A DNA stretch of 42,009 bases from the NCBI RefSeq assembly GCF_000723165.1, contig NZ_HG322949.1, positions 4,703,747-4,745,755 on the forward strand, given 5' to 3'. Under the pieces are notes generated by a model, which saw only the letters and a list, made by a program, of their open reading frames with translations, made no database searches and was not told where the DNA came from. This DNA is from Janthinobacterium agaricidamnosum NBRC 102515 = DSM 9628 (GTDB lineage: Bacteria > Pseudomonadota > Gammaproteobacteria > Burkholderiales > Burkholderiaceae_D). Below are positions 35,077 to 42,009 of this stretch, piece after piece. Within the stretch, counting starts at the first letter, position 1. Each line of letters starts with the position of its first letter. The translations under genes and the position numbers were made by a program.

Positions 35077-36369
35077 TTATGCTTCAAGCGGGCCACGGCC
35101 CGTTTCACGCGCGGCCAACACCGCCGCGCCGGTCACCAGCAGCGCCGCCGCGACATACAGCGACACGGCCAGCGTGCTGCCGTAAGCGCGGTACAGGCCG
35201 GCGATCGCCAGCGGCGCAAAACCGCCGCCGATGACGCCGGCCAGCGTGTAGGCCAGCGACGACCCGGCATAGCGCACCCGGGTCGGGAATTGTTCGATGA
35301 CGAAAGCCGCCTGCGGCCCGTACATCACGGCGTGGATCACCAGCCCGGCCACCACCGCGACGACGATCGGGATCGGTTGTGCGCTGTCGAGCAGCATGAA
35401 AAACACGAATGCCCAGGCCAGCGCCAGCAGCGCGCCGATCGCATACACCGGACGCCGGCCGATGCGGTCCGACAGCGCGCCGAACAGCGGCACCGTCAAG
35501 GCATTGCAGGCGGTGCCGATCATGATCGCGGTCAGCGCCAGCGTCGACGACAGGTGCAGCACCGTCGTCACATAGGTCAGCGTAAACACCACCACCAGCG
35601 CATACAGCACATCGGAGCCGATGCGCACGCCGCCGGCGATCAGCAGGCGCCGCCAATAGAGGCGCAGCACGTCGCCGATCGGCGCCTCGGCCTTGGCGCC
35701 GCGCTGGTCCAGCTCCGTGAACAGCGGCGTTTCCTCGATGCCGCGCCGTATCCACAGGCCGAAGCCGACCAGCAGCAGGCTGGCGATGAACGGGATGCGC
35801 CAGCCCCAGGCCAGGAAATCGCGCGCCGGCAGCAGATAGGTGATCAGGCCGATGCAGCCGGTGGCCAGCAAGGTGCCGAACGACGGCCCGACCTGGGTCC
35901 ACGAGGCGTTGCGGCCGCGCTTGTCCGGCGCGCCGTGCTCGACCGAAATCAATACCGCGCCGGCCCACTCGCCGCCCAGCGCGATGCCTTGCACGAAACG
36001 CAGCGCCACCAGCAGCATCGGGCTGGCGATGCCGGCCGTGGCGTAGGTCGGCAGCAATCCCATCAGGCCGGTGGTCAGGCCCATCATCACCAGCGTTGCC
36101 ACCAGCACGAAACGGCGTCCCAGCTGGTCGCCCAGGTGGCCGAAAATGACGCCGCCGATCGGCCGCGAAACATAGCCGACCGCGTACGTCGAAAAAGCCA
36201 GGATGGTGCCGGTCAGCGGATCGAACGATGGAAAGAACAGGTGGTTGAAGATCAGCGCCGCCATGGTGTTATAGACCGTGAAGTCATACCATTCCAGCGT
36301 CGTGCCGACCATGCTGGCGGTAGCCAGCCGGCCGGTGTTGGCCTTGCCGGCCATCGAGTGAGTGTGCAT
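35077..36369 (-). CDS. MFS transporter, metabolite:H+ symporter type
   Basis: 430 aa from ATG 36369. About twelve membrane spans; loop motifs GHLGDQLGRR and GALSDRIGRR are the duplicated MFS A motifs, and TLEWYDFTVYN with FVQGIALGGEWAGAVL is characteristic of the MHS subfamily (proline/betaine, dicarboxylate, shikimate carriers). It probably imports the substrate of the DUF2848/amidase pair. First gene of that compact trio; 88 bp after an EthD-like gene on the same strand. Confidence 0.9.
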   Translation of the reverse strand: MHTHSMAGKANTGRLATASMVGTTLEWYDFTVYNTMAALIFNHLFFPSFDPLTGTILAFSTYAVGYVSRPIGGVIFGHLGDQLGRRFVLVATLVMMGLTTGLMGLLPTYATAGIASPMLLVALRFVQGIALGGEWAGAVLISVEHGAPDKRGRNASWTQVGPSFGTLLATGCIGLITYLLPARDFLAWGWRIPFIASLLLVGFGLWIRRGIEETPLFTELDQRGAKAEAPIGDVLRLYWRRLLIAGGVRIGSDVLYALVVVFTLTYVTTVLHLSSTLALTAIMIGTACNALTVPLFGALSDRIGRRPVYAIGALLALAWAFVFFMLLDSAQPIPIVVAVVAGLVIHAVMYGPQAAFVIEQFPTRVRYAGSSLAYTLAGVIGGGFAPLAIAGLYRAYGSTLAVSLYVAAALLVTGAAVLAARETGRGPLEA

Positions 36370-36457
36370 AGGATGTCTCTTGATGATTTTATGGTTGTGC
36401 GCGCCGCGGCGTGAAGGCGCCAGAGGCCATGGCGCAGGCCTGGTCTTCCCGGGCAGC

Positions 36458-37129
36458 CTAGCGCAAGTCGCCGTCGCGCAATTGCCACGACAATTGCAGG
36501 ATCGCCGCGCCGCTTTCAGCCAGCCCCAGTTCCCGCGCCGCCAGCTGCGCAGCGAACAGCGCGGCGGCATGCGAGGAAGCGTCGACCAGCAAGATCGGAT
36601 CGAGCACACGCCCGTCCAGTTGCTCGGCCGACAGCGGACCGGATAAAGCCGCGTCCGGCGTCAGCAGGCGCGACGACATCACGCCGTCGAGGTCCAGCAG
36701 GCGCCGGCCCAGGGTGGCTACGCTGGCGAGCGCCGCGCCCTGCTGGCCGGCCGCGCCGGCGCCGAGGCGCAGCAAGGCCAGCCATGCGCCGGTGCCGGCG
36801 CCGTTCTCCGCCTCGATGGCGCAGACGCGGCGCATCGGGTCTTGCATGCGCGCCAGGTTGGCCAGCGACCAGGGCGTTTGCTGCTGGAAGGCCCGGTGAT
36901 ACTCGGGCGTCTGGAACGCCAGCAAGGAGGTGGTGCGGTACAGGCCCAGGTATTTGCGCGGACCGCTGACGCTTTGGTAGCGGGTGCCGCTGACGAAGCC
37001 GGGAATCCGCACCCGTTCCTCGACGTGTTCGCGGTCGTACCAGCGGTTGAAATCGAGATCGTGCGCCGCATCGGCGCCGGTCCAGACGAAGAGCATTCCA
37101 GGTAAATTGTGCGAGCTGGGCGTATCCAT
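36458..37129 (-). CDS. EthD/DUF4286-like ferredoxin-fold protein
   Basis: 223 aa from ATG 37129. The first half has the dimeric alpha/beta-barrel signature FNRWYDREHVEERVRIPGFVSGTRYQ, similar to DUF4286/EthD proteins; the second half appears to be a weaker repeat of the same fold. No catalytic residues are evident. Such proteins accompany catabolic operons and may be small isomerases or cofactor-free oxygenases. It lies between a LysR gene and the permease on the same strand; a candidate promoter is directly upstream. Confidence 0.65.
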   Translation of the reverse strand: MDTPSSHNLPGMLFVWTGADAAHDLDFNRWYDREHVEERVRIPGFVSGTRYQSVSGPRKYLGLYRTTSLLAFQTPEYHRAFQQQTPWSLANLARMQDPMRRVCAIEAENGAGTGAWLALLRLGAGAAGQQGAALASVATLGRRLLDLDGVMSSRLLTPDAALSGPLSAEQLDGRVLDPILLVDASSHAAALFAAQLAARELGLAESGAAILQLSWQLRDGDLR

Positions 37130-37163
37130 GGCTATCCGTTCCGAGGTAAAAGTGACGTGCCTC

Positions 37164-37192
37164 AGGATAGGTTCCGCATCGCAGCCTGGCAA
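37164..37192 (-). promoter_or_regulatory. Candidate promoter of the EthD-MFS-DUF2848-amidase operon
   Basis: TTGCCA (37187-37192), 17-bp spacer, TATCCT (37164-37169) on the minus strand. The -10 is weak (four of six), which suits an activator-dependent catabolic promoter. Confidence 0.4.
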
Positions 37193-37227
37193 ACGAGTTA
37201 TTTTTACCGCTACCGATAAGTTTTTCT

Positions 37228-38148
37228 TTAGGGTGGCGGACAATACACGCCGGCCAGCCCCTGCGCAAACCGCTCGGCCTCCTCGCACGCCAGCAGCGCC
37301 ACCAGCTCGATCGCATCGGAGGTCAAGTCTTTGCTGTAGCTGATGACGATGCGCTGCGGCCTGAGCTGGCTGGCGCAGCGGATCAGCGCGATGTTGCCCT
37401 GGTCGATTTCGTCGCGCAGCGGCGCCAGCGGCAGCACGGCGATGCCGAAGCCGGCCTTGACCAGCCGTACGATGGCGGAAATCGAACTGACGTTATGGAT
37501 GCGCTGCGGTATCACGCCCTCGGTCTGGCACAAGGCTTTAAGCGCGGTATCCGGCTGCGAACCGCGGTTCATCGTGACGATGGGGCGCTCGGCCAGTTGC
37601 GCCACCGAAAAAACCGTGTCGGGATCGGGCCAGCCGGCGGCGCAGCCTACCCAGCCCATCGCGATCGCGCCGCTGCTCGTGTTGCGGATATGCTCGCCGG
37701 CCAGCATATCGGTTTGCAGCGCGATATCGAGTTCGCCCTGCTGCAATTGCTCGTGCAGGCGGCGCGTCGATTCCGACGTCAGCTGGATTTCGATGCCGGG
37801 ATAACGCTCTTGCACCCGCTGCAGGAACGGGATCAGCCAGGTGTGCACCACCGTTTCGATGGCGCCGATGCGCACCTCGCCGACCACGTTCGACGGCGCC
37901 GCGCTGGCCGCGTACATGTCGCGGCACAGCTCCAGCATGCGTTCGGCATGCACCAGCAGCTTGCGGCCGGCGAAGGTCAGGCGGATCTCGCGCGTGTCGC
38001 GGTCGAACAGGCGCGTGCCGAAATCCTGCTCCAGCGACGCGATGCGGTTTGAAATCGCCGCCTGCGTGATGTGCAGTTTTTCAGCCGCGGTACGGAAACT
38101 GCCCAGCCGCGCGGCCCAGACGAATGCTTCGAGAAAACGGGTGTTCAA
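37228..38148 (-). CDS. LysR-family transcriptional regulator
   Basis: 306 aa; the start is TTG 38146-38148 (MNTRFLEAFVWAARLGSF...). The helix-turn-helix AAEKLHITQAAISNRIASLEQDFGTRLFDRDTREIRLT is standard, and the effector domain follows from residue 90. It is unusual in lying in the same direction as, and directly upstream of, the putative target operon (EthD-like, permease, DUF2848, amidase) rather than divergent from it. Confidence 0.9.
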   Translation of the reverse strand: MNTRFLEAFVWAARLGSFRTAAEKLHITQAAISNRIASLEQDFGTRLFDRDTREIRLTFAGRKLLVHAERMLELCRDMYAASAAPSNVVGEVRIGAIETVVHTWLIPFLQRVQERYPGIEIQLTSESTRRLHEQLQQGELDIALQTDMLAGEHIRNTSSGAIAMGWVGCAAGWPDPDTVFSVAQLAERPIVTMNRGSQPDTALKALCQTEGVIPQRIHNVSSISAIVRLVKAGFGIAVLPLAPLRDEIDQGNIALIRCASQLRPQRIVISYSKDLTSDAIELVALLACEEAERFAQGLAGVYCPPP

Positions 38149-38230
38149 GGTGCGGGATCTTTCTCAGGAAATGCGGCTCTGCCGGATTGTACCCCAGTGA
38201 AAAACCCCGCTTGCCCGAGCAATCGAACGA

Positions 38231-39466
38231 TCAGGCCAGGAAGTCGAGCAGGGTCAGCGCCACCACCTTGGTCGCCTTGCGCAAGTCTTCCAGCGCCAGC
38301 TTTTCATCGGCCTTCTTGGCGTTCGATTCCGGCACGCTGCGCGGACCTGCGCCATACATCACGATCGGAATCCCGTGTTCGCCATACAGCCGCGCATCGG
38401 CGTACAGCGGCGTGCCTTGCGCCGGGATCGATTCGCCAAGGATACTCTGCGCATTCTTTTGCAGGCTGTCGACCAGTTTTTCGGAACCCGGCAACGGCCG
38501 CAGCGCATGCGACAACAGCAGCCGTTTGATGTCGATGCTGATGCCCGACTCGCCGCTGACCGCTTGCTCGATCAAGGCGCGCAACTGCCGTTCCACCTCG
38601 GCGGTATCTTCTTCCGGAATCATGCGGCGGTCCATCTTCATGCTGACCTTGCCCGGCACCACATTGGTATTGGTGCCGCCGTCGATGCGGCCCACCAGCA
38701 TGGTCGGGCTGTCGATGCCCGGTACCTTGGACTTGATTTTTTTCAGCTCCGGCAACTGGCCGTAGATCGCATTCAAGATCTTGTTGGCGGCCTGCAAGGC
38801 GTCATGGCCGGTTTCCGGCATCGCGCCGTGGCCGGATTTGCCGTGCACGGTGATTTCCAGTTGCAAACAGGCATTGTGCGCGGTAACGATGTTGTAGCTG
38901 AAACCGGCGGCGATGGCGAAATCCGGCCGGGTCAGCTTTTGTTCCAGCAGCCAGCCCGGCCCCAGCAAGCCGCCGAACTCTTCATCGTAAGTGAAGTGCA
39001 ATTCCAGGCCGCCTTTCAACGGCAGCCCCAGCGCTTCCAGCGCGCGCACGGCGAAGATATAGGTGGCGAAATCGCATTTCGACACGGCCGCCGCGCGGCC
39101 ATGGATAAAGCCGTTCTCGACCACCCCGCCATACGGCGGATAAGTCCAGTTGTCGCCCGGCGGCACCACGTCGCCATGCGCATTGAGCGCGATGGTCGGG
39201 CCGCCGGCCTGGTACGGACGGCGTACGATCAGGTTGGTGATGCTTTGCATGCCGTAATCCTCGACCGCCTGCCGCGGCACCACGTGTTTTTCGGCGCTCC
39301 AGCCAAAACCTTCGACCAGCGCCGCGACGGTGTCGGCATGCGGTGCGTTGTTGCCGGGCGGCGTGTCGGTCGGGATCTGTATCAGTTGTTGCAGGAATGC
39401 GACTTCCTCATCGAAGTGGGCATCGATCCAGTGAGTCAGTGCGGCGCGCGGGTCTTGAGTCGTCAT
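38231..39466 (-). CDS. M20-family metallohydrolase-like protein with altered metal ligands
   Basis: 411 aa. The fold is that of ArgE/DapE/CPG2 enzymes: NAHGDVVPPGD supplies the first His and Asp, and YDEEFGG the catalytic and metal-binding Glu pair. The segment usually written GRGA-x-D-x-KGG reads GRAAAVSKCD, so the bridging Asp is not in its normal place, and the last metal His region reads SNAKKADE. It may bind one metal, use other ligands, or be inactive. It is 26 bp behind puuD on the same strand, so a role in hydrolysing a purine-derived or acylated amino compound is possible. Confidence 0.82.
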   Translation of the reverse strand: MTTQDPRAALTHWIDAHFDEEVAFLQQLIQIPTDTPPGNNAPHADTVAALVEGFGWSAEKHVVPRQAVEDYGMQSITNLIVRRPYQAGGPTIALNAHGDVVPPGDNWTYPPYGGVVENGFIHGRAAAVSKCDFATYIFAVRALEALGLPLKGGLELHFTYDEEFGGLLGPGWLLEQKLTRPDFAIAAGFSYNIVTAHNACLQLEITVHGKSGHGAMPETGHDALQAANKILNAIYGQLPELKKIKSKVPGIDSPTMLVGRIDGGTNTNVVPGKVSMKMDRRMIPEEDTAEVERQLRALIEQAVSGESGISIDIKRLLLSHALRPLPGSEKLVDSLQKNAQSILGESIPAQGTPLYADARLYGEHGIPIVMYGAGPRSVPESNAKKADEKLALEDLRKATKVVALTLLDFLA

Positions 39467-39492
39467 AGTGTCTTTCCGTTTGAAGTTACAGC

Positions 39493-40728
39493 TTATTTTG
39501 CACCGGCGGCGAACCAGGCGCCCAGCATGGCGCGTTCGTCTTCCGTCATATTGGTCAGGTTACCGATCGGCATGGCCTTGAGTTGCACCGCCTGTTTATA
39601 GATTTGCGCCGCATGCTGGTGGATCGCCTCCGCGCTGTCGAGCATGATGCCGGCCGGCGCGGTGGCGAAACCGGGCTGGCTCGGCTGGGCCGCATGGCAG
39701 GTCGCGCAGCGCTGCGCGATGACCGCCTGCACTTTCAAAAATTGCGCGGCCGGATCGGGCACGCCGGCGCCAGCCACCGGCGCCGGCGGGGCTTTCGGCG
39801 CCGGCGGCGCGATCGCGACGGCAACCGCCAGCAGCAAGGCCACGCCGAGCACAGGATAGCCCCACACCACGCGGCCCTTGTGGCGCAAATTGAAAAAGTG
39901 ACGGATGAATACGCCGGCCGCCATGATGAAGGCCAGCACCAGCCAGGCATGCTGGTGGCGATAGGTCATCGCGTAATGGTTGCTGATCATGATGAACAGC
40001 ACCGGCAGCGTGAAATAATTGTTGTGCACGCTGCGCTGCTTGGCTTTGCGTCCATGCTCGGGATCCGGCAGCTTGCCGGCCGACATGGCCTCGACCATCT
40101 TGCGCTGGCCGGGAATGATCAGCATCAGCACGTTGGCCACCATGATGGTGCCGATCATCGCGCCGACGTGGATGTAGGCCGCGCGGCCGCTGAGGAACTG
40201 GGTCAGCACCCAGGCCGCGCCGACCAGCAGCGCAAAGATCGTCACGCCAAACCACAATTCGTATTTGGCCAGCCTGGAGCGGCACAAGGTATCGTAAACC
40301 ACCCAGCCCAGCACCAGCGCGCCGATGCCGATGCCGATCGCTTGCCAGCTGCCGATGTCGGCCACCGCTTTGTCGACCATCATCGCCTGCGCGTTGAAAT
40401 AATAGGCGATGGTCAACAGCGCGATGCCGGACAGCCAGGTGGTATAGGCTTCCCATTTAAACCAGTGCAAATCCTTCGGCAGCTCGGCCGGCGCCACCAG
40501 ATATTTTTGCGGATGGTAAAAGCCGCCGCCATGTACCGCCCATAATTCGCCCGACACGCCCTTCCTGGCGAGGTCGGAACCGGGCGCCGGCGGACGGATC
40601 GAATTATCGAGCCAGACGAAATAAAACGAAGCGCCGATCCAGGCGATGCCGGTGATCAGGTGCAGCCAGCGCACGATCAGGTTGAGCCATTCAAGGCCGT
40701 ACGGTATCAGATAGGCAAAAACTTCCAT
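39493..40728 (-). CDS. puuD: Urate hydroxylase PuuD with C-terminal cytochrome c
   Basis: 411 aa. About eight to nine membrane spans begin with LNLIVRWLHLITGIAWIGASFYFVWLD, the PuuD signature; WAVHGGGFYHPQKY follows. The last 100 residues after a Pro/Ala-rich linker contain CATCH, a single c-type haem site, as in membrane-bound urate oxidases. The enzyme converts urate to 5-hydroxyisourate and passes electrons to the respiratory chain. AAGGA stands before the ATG. Divergent from a LysR gene, its likely regulator. Confidence 0.92.
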   Translation of the reverse strand: MEVFAYLIPYGLEWLNLIVRWLHLITGIAWIGASFYFVWLDNSIRPPAPGSDLARKGVSGELWAVHGGGFYHPQKYLVAPAELPKDLHWFKWEAYTTWLSGIALLTIAYYFNAQAMMVDKAVADIGSWQAIGIGIGALVLGWVVYDTLCRSRLAKYELWFGVTIFALLVGAAWVLTQFLSGRAAYIHVGAMIGTIMVANVLMLIIPGQRKMVEAMSAGKLPDPEHGRKAKQRSVHNNYFTLPVLFIMISNHYAMTYRHQHAWLVLAFIMAAGVFIRHFFNLRHKGRVVWGYPVLGVALLLAVAVAIAPPAPKAPPAPVAGAGVPDPAAQFLKVQAVIAQRCATCHAAQPSQPGFATAPAGIMLDSAEAIHQHAAQIYKQAVQLKAMPIGNLTNMTEDERAMLGAWFAAGAK

Positions 40729-40792
40729 GGATTTCCTTCAAGCGGGACGGCAAAGATAGTGGATAAACTTACTGCATTATTGAGCAAACAGC

Positions 40793-40830
40793 CGAGCCAA
40801 AGCGTAGGCTCGAAGCTGCCCTAAGTTAGG
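40793..40830. promoter_or_regulatory. Dyads in the puuD-LysR divergent region
   Basis: CGAGCC-N8-GGCTCG (40793-40812) and CCTAA-G-TTAGG (40820-40830) are perfect inverted repeats in the gap between the divergent puuD and LysR genes. They are candidate binding sites for the adjacent regulator; neither is a clear T-N11-A box. Confidence 0.4.
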
Positions 40831-40912
40831 CAAGATAAACTGAATTGTCTCTGGCCACATGAAAAATCACGTATATTTGACATATTCGTTTTCATATACA
40901 CCCCAGCCAGCC

Positions 40913-41845
40913 ATGTCCAGCCTGCCACAACATCTCGATCTGCACCTGATCCGCATCCTTTATCTCTTGTTAGTCGAGAAAAACGTCTCGCGCGTGGCGC
41001 TGAAGCTGAACCAGCCGCAGCCGTCGATTTCGGCGTCGCTGCGCAAATTGCGCGAATTGACCGGCGACCCGCTGCTGGTGCGCGGCGCGCGCGGCATGGT
41101 GCCGACCCAGCATGGCGAAAGCTTGCTCAATCCGGCCAAGCGCATCCTCGACCAGACCGAAAGTTTGTTTGTCAAAAAGACCCCGTTCGTGGCCCAGGAA
41201 GAGGCGCGCACCTTCCATATCGCCGCCCCCGATTATCTCGACAGCCAGTTCCTGCCGAACGTGGTGGCGCTGCTGCGGCGCGGTTCGCCGAAAAGCCGGG
41301 TGGTGATCCACAACCTCGGCGCCGGCGTCGATTACATCCGTTTGTTGTCAGATGGCGACATGGACCTGGTGATCGCCAACTGGGACGAACCGCCGGCCCA
41401 CCTGCACATTTCCAAGCTGTTCGAAGATCCGATCATTTGCACCATGCACGCCGAAAGTGCCTACGCGCGGCGCACCGCCAGCGATGCGATGACCGTGGCC
41501 GACTACCTGAGCCTGCCGCATATCGCGCCGTCGCAAATGCTGCCCGGCTACCACGGCGTGATCGACGCCTTCCTCGAACGGCATAACCTGCAGCGCAACG
41601 TGGTGGTCGAATCGTCGTACTTCGGCCTGATTCCCTATATGCTGACGCAAACCGACCTGGTGCTGACCACCGGGCGCCAGTTCATGCGCTTTTATGAAAA
41701 GACGCTGCCGCTGAAAAGTTATGCCGTGCCGCTGAAATTCCCGCCGATGCGCTTTTATCAATTGTGGCACCAGCGCGTACACCAGGCGCCGGAACATAAA
41801 TGGCTGCGCGACCAGGTCAGCGCCGCCGCCAAGGCGCTGCGCTAA
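40913..41845 (+). CDS. LysR-family transcriptional regulator
   Basis: 310 aa from ATG 40913, which yields the typical MSSLPQHLDLHLIRILYLLL start; an in-frame ATG at 40859 would add 18 atypical residues. HTH: VSRVALKLNQPQPSISASLRKLRELTGDPLLVRG. The effector domain begins near residue 90. It is divergent from puuD and probably regulates purine breakdown. Its TAA stop (41843-41845) is also the left target duplication of repeat copy 3. Confidence 0.9.
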   Translation: MSSLPQHLDLHLIRILYLLLVEKNVSRVALKLNQPQPSISASLRKLRELTGDPLLVRGARGMVPTQHGESLLNPAKRILDQTESLFVKKTPFVAQEEARTFHIAAPDYLDSQFLPNVVALLRRGSPKSRVVIHNLGAGVDYIRLLSDGDMDLVIANWDEPPAHLHISKLFEDPIICTMHAESAYARRTASDAMTVADYLSLPHIAPSQMLPGYHGVIDAFLERHNLQRNVVVESSYFGLIPYMLTQTDLVLTTGRQFMRFYEKTLPLKSYAVPLKFPPMRFYQLWHQRVHQAPEHKWLRDQVSAAAKALR

Positions 41846-42003
41846 GAGCCTATCCCAGTAGTGAGCGTCTTGTTCTGGCCGCGCATCTGGAGCGCGGACC
41901 AGGCGTGAGGAGGAAGCGTGGCGAGCCACGCGACGACGATCAACGCAGTCCCCGTTCCTGAGGCGCGCCAGAATAGGGCGTATTCATCTACTGGGATAGG
42001 CTC
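41846..42003 (+). mobile_element. MITE-like palindromic element, copy 3
   Basis: 158 bp, by eye identical to copy 2 and in the same window orientation, with perfect 16-bp terminal inverted repeats. Target duplication TAA at 41843-41845 and 42004-42006; the first is the stop codon of the LysR gene. The sequence downstream is outside the window. Confidence 0.9.
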
Positions 42004-42009
42004 TAAGAG

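Overview
The window reads as chromosomal DNA of a GC-rich betaproteobacterium, most likely Burkholderiales/Oxalobacteraceae (Janthinobacterium, Massilia, Duganella or Herbaspirillum-like). This is inferred from PHA metabolism genes, the rsxB-nth pair, the rplU-rpmA-obg block, puuD and codon usage, not from any database search. Most genes are ordinary core or near-core genes. I see no prophage, CRISPR array, rRNA or complete insertion sequence.

Layout. 0-5 kb: the 3' end of an unknown gene, a CinA-N-type molybdopterin-binding protein, then a tightly coupled minus-strand operon (secreted beta-propeller, NodB-type deacetylase, fatty-acid-hydroxylase/sterol-desaturase membrane protein, EI24 membrane protein). 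5-10 kb: FKBP isomerase, a small lipoprotein, an acyl-CoA-binding protein, and a proV-proW-proX glycine betaine importer with a long leader. 10-16 kb: a PHA granule-type protein, a thermolysin-like metallopeptidase paired with an emfourin-type inhibitor, ferredoxin fdxA and a ferredoxin-NADP reductase, intracellular PHB depolymerase phaZ, and a Tat-signal DOPA-dioxygenase-family protein. 16.8-24 kb: a solute-binding protein, rsxB-nth, proB, a membrane protein, obg, rpmA, rplU and ispB. 24-25.5 kb: arsR-arsC-arsH without an efflux gene. 25.6 kb: tRNA-Pro(CGG). 25.8-29.4 kb: GNAT, a small secreted protein, alpha/beta hydrolase, LysR, and a small Cys-containing protein. 29.4-33 kb: pqiABC. 33-41.8 kb: a catabolic-looking block (amidase, DUF2848, MHS-type permease, EthD-like protein, LysR, M20-type hydrolase, urate hydroxylase puuD, LysR).

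The most unusual structure is a 157-158 bp palindromic repeat present three times (1167-1323, 26930-27087, 41846-42003). It has 16-bp terminal inverted repeats and 3-bp TNA target duplications, so it behaves as a MITE-like non-autonomous element. Two copies are identical by eye, and each sits so that the duplicated trinucleotide is exactly the TAA stop codon of the neighbouring gene. Other points worth a second look are the peptidase/emfourin pair, a probably leaderless arsR with its operator over the start codon, a 12-bp sequence shared by the fdxA and ferredoxin-reductase leaders, the undescribed amidase/DUF2848/transporter cluster, an M20 protein lacking expected metal ligands, and the propeller/deacetylase/hydroxylase/EI24 operon.
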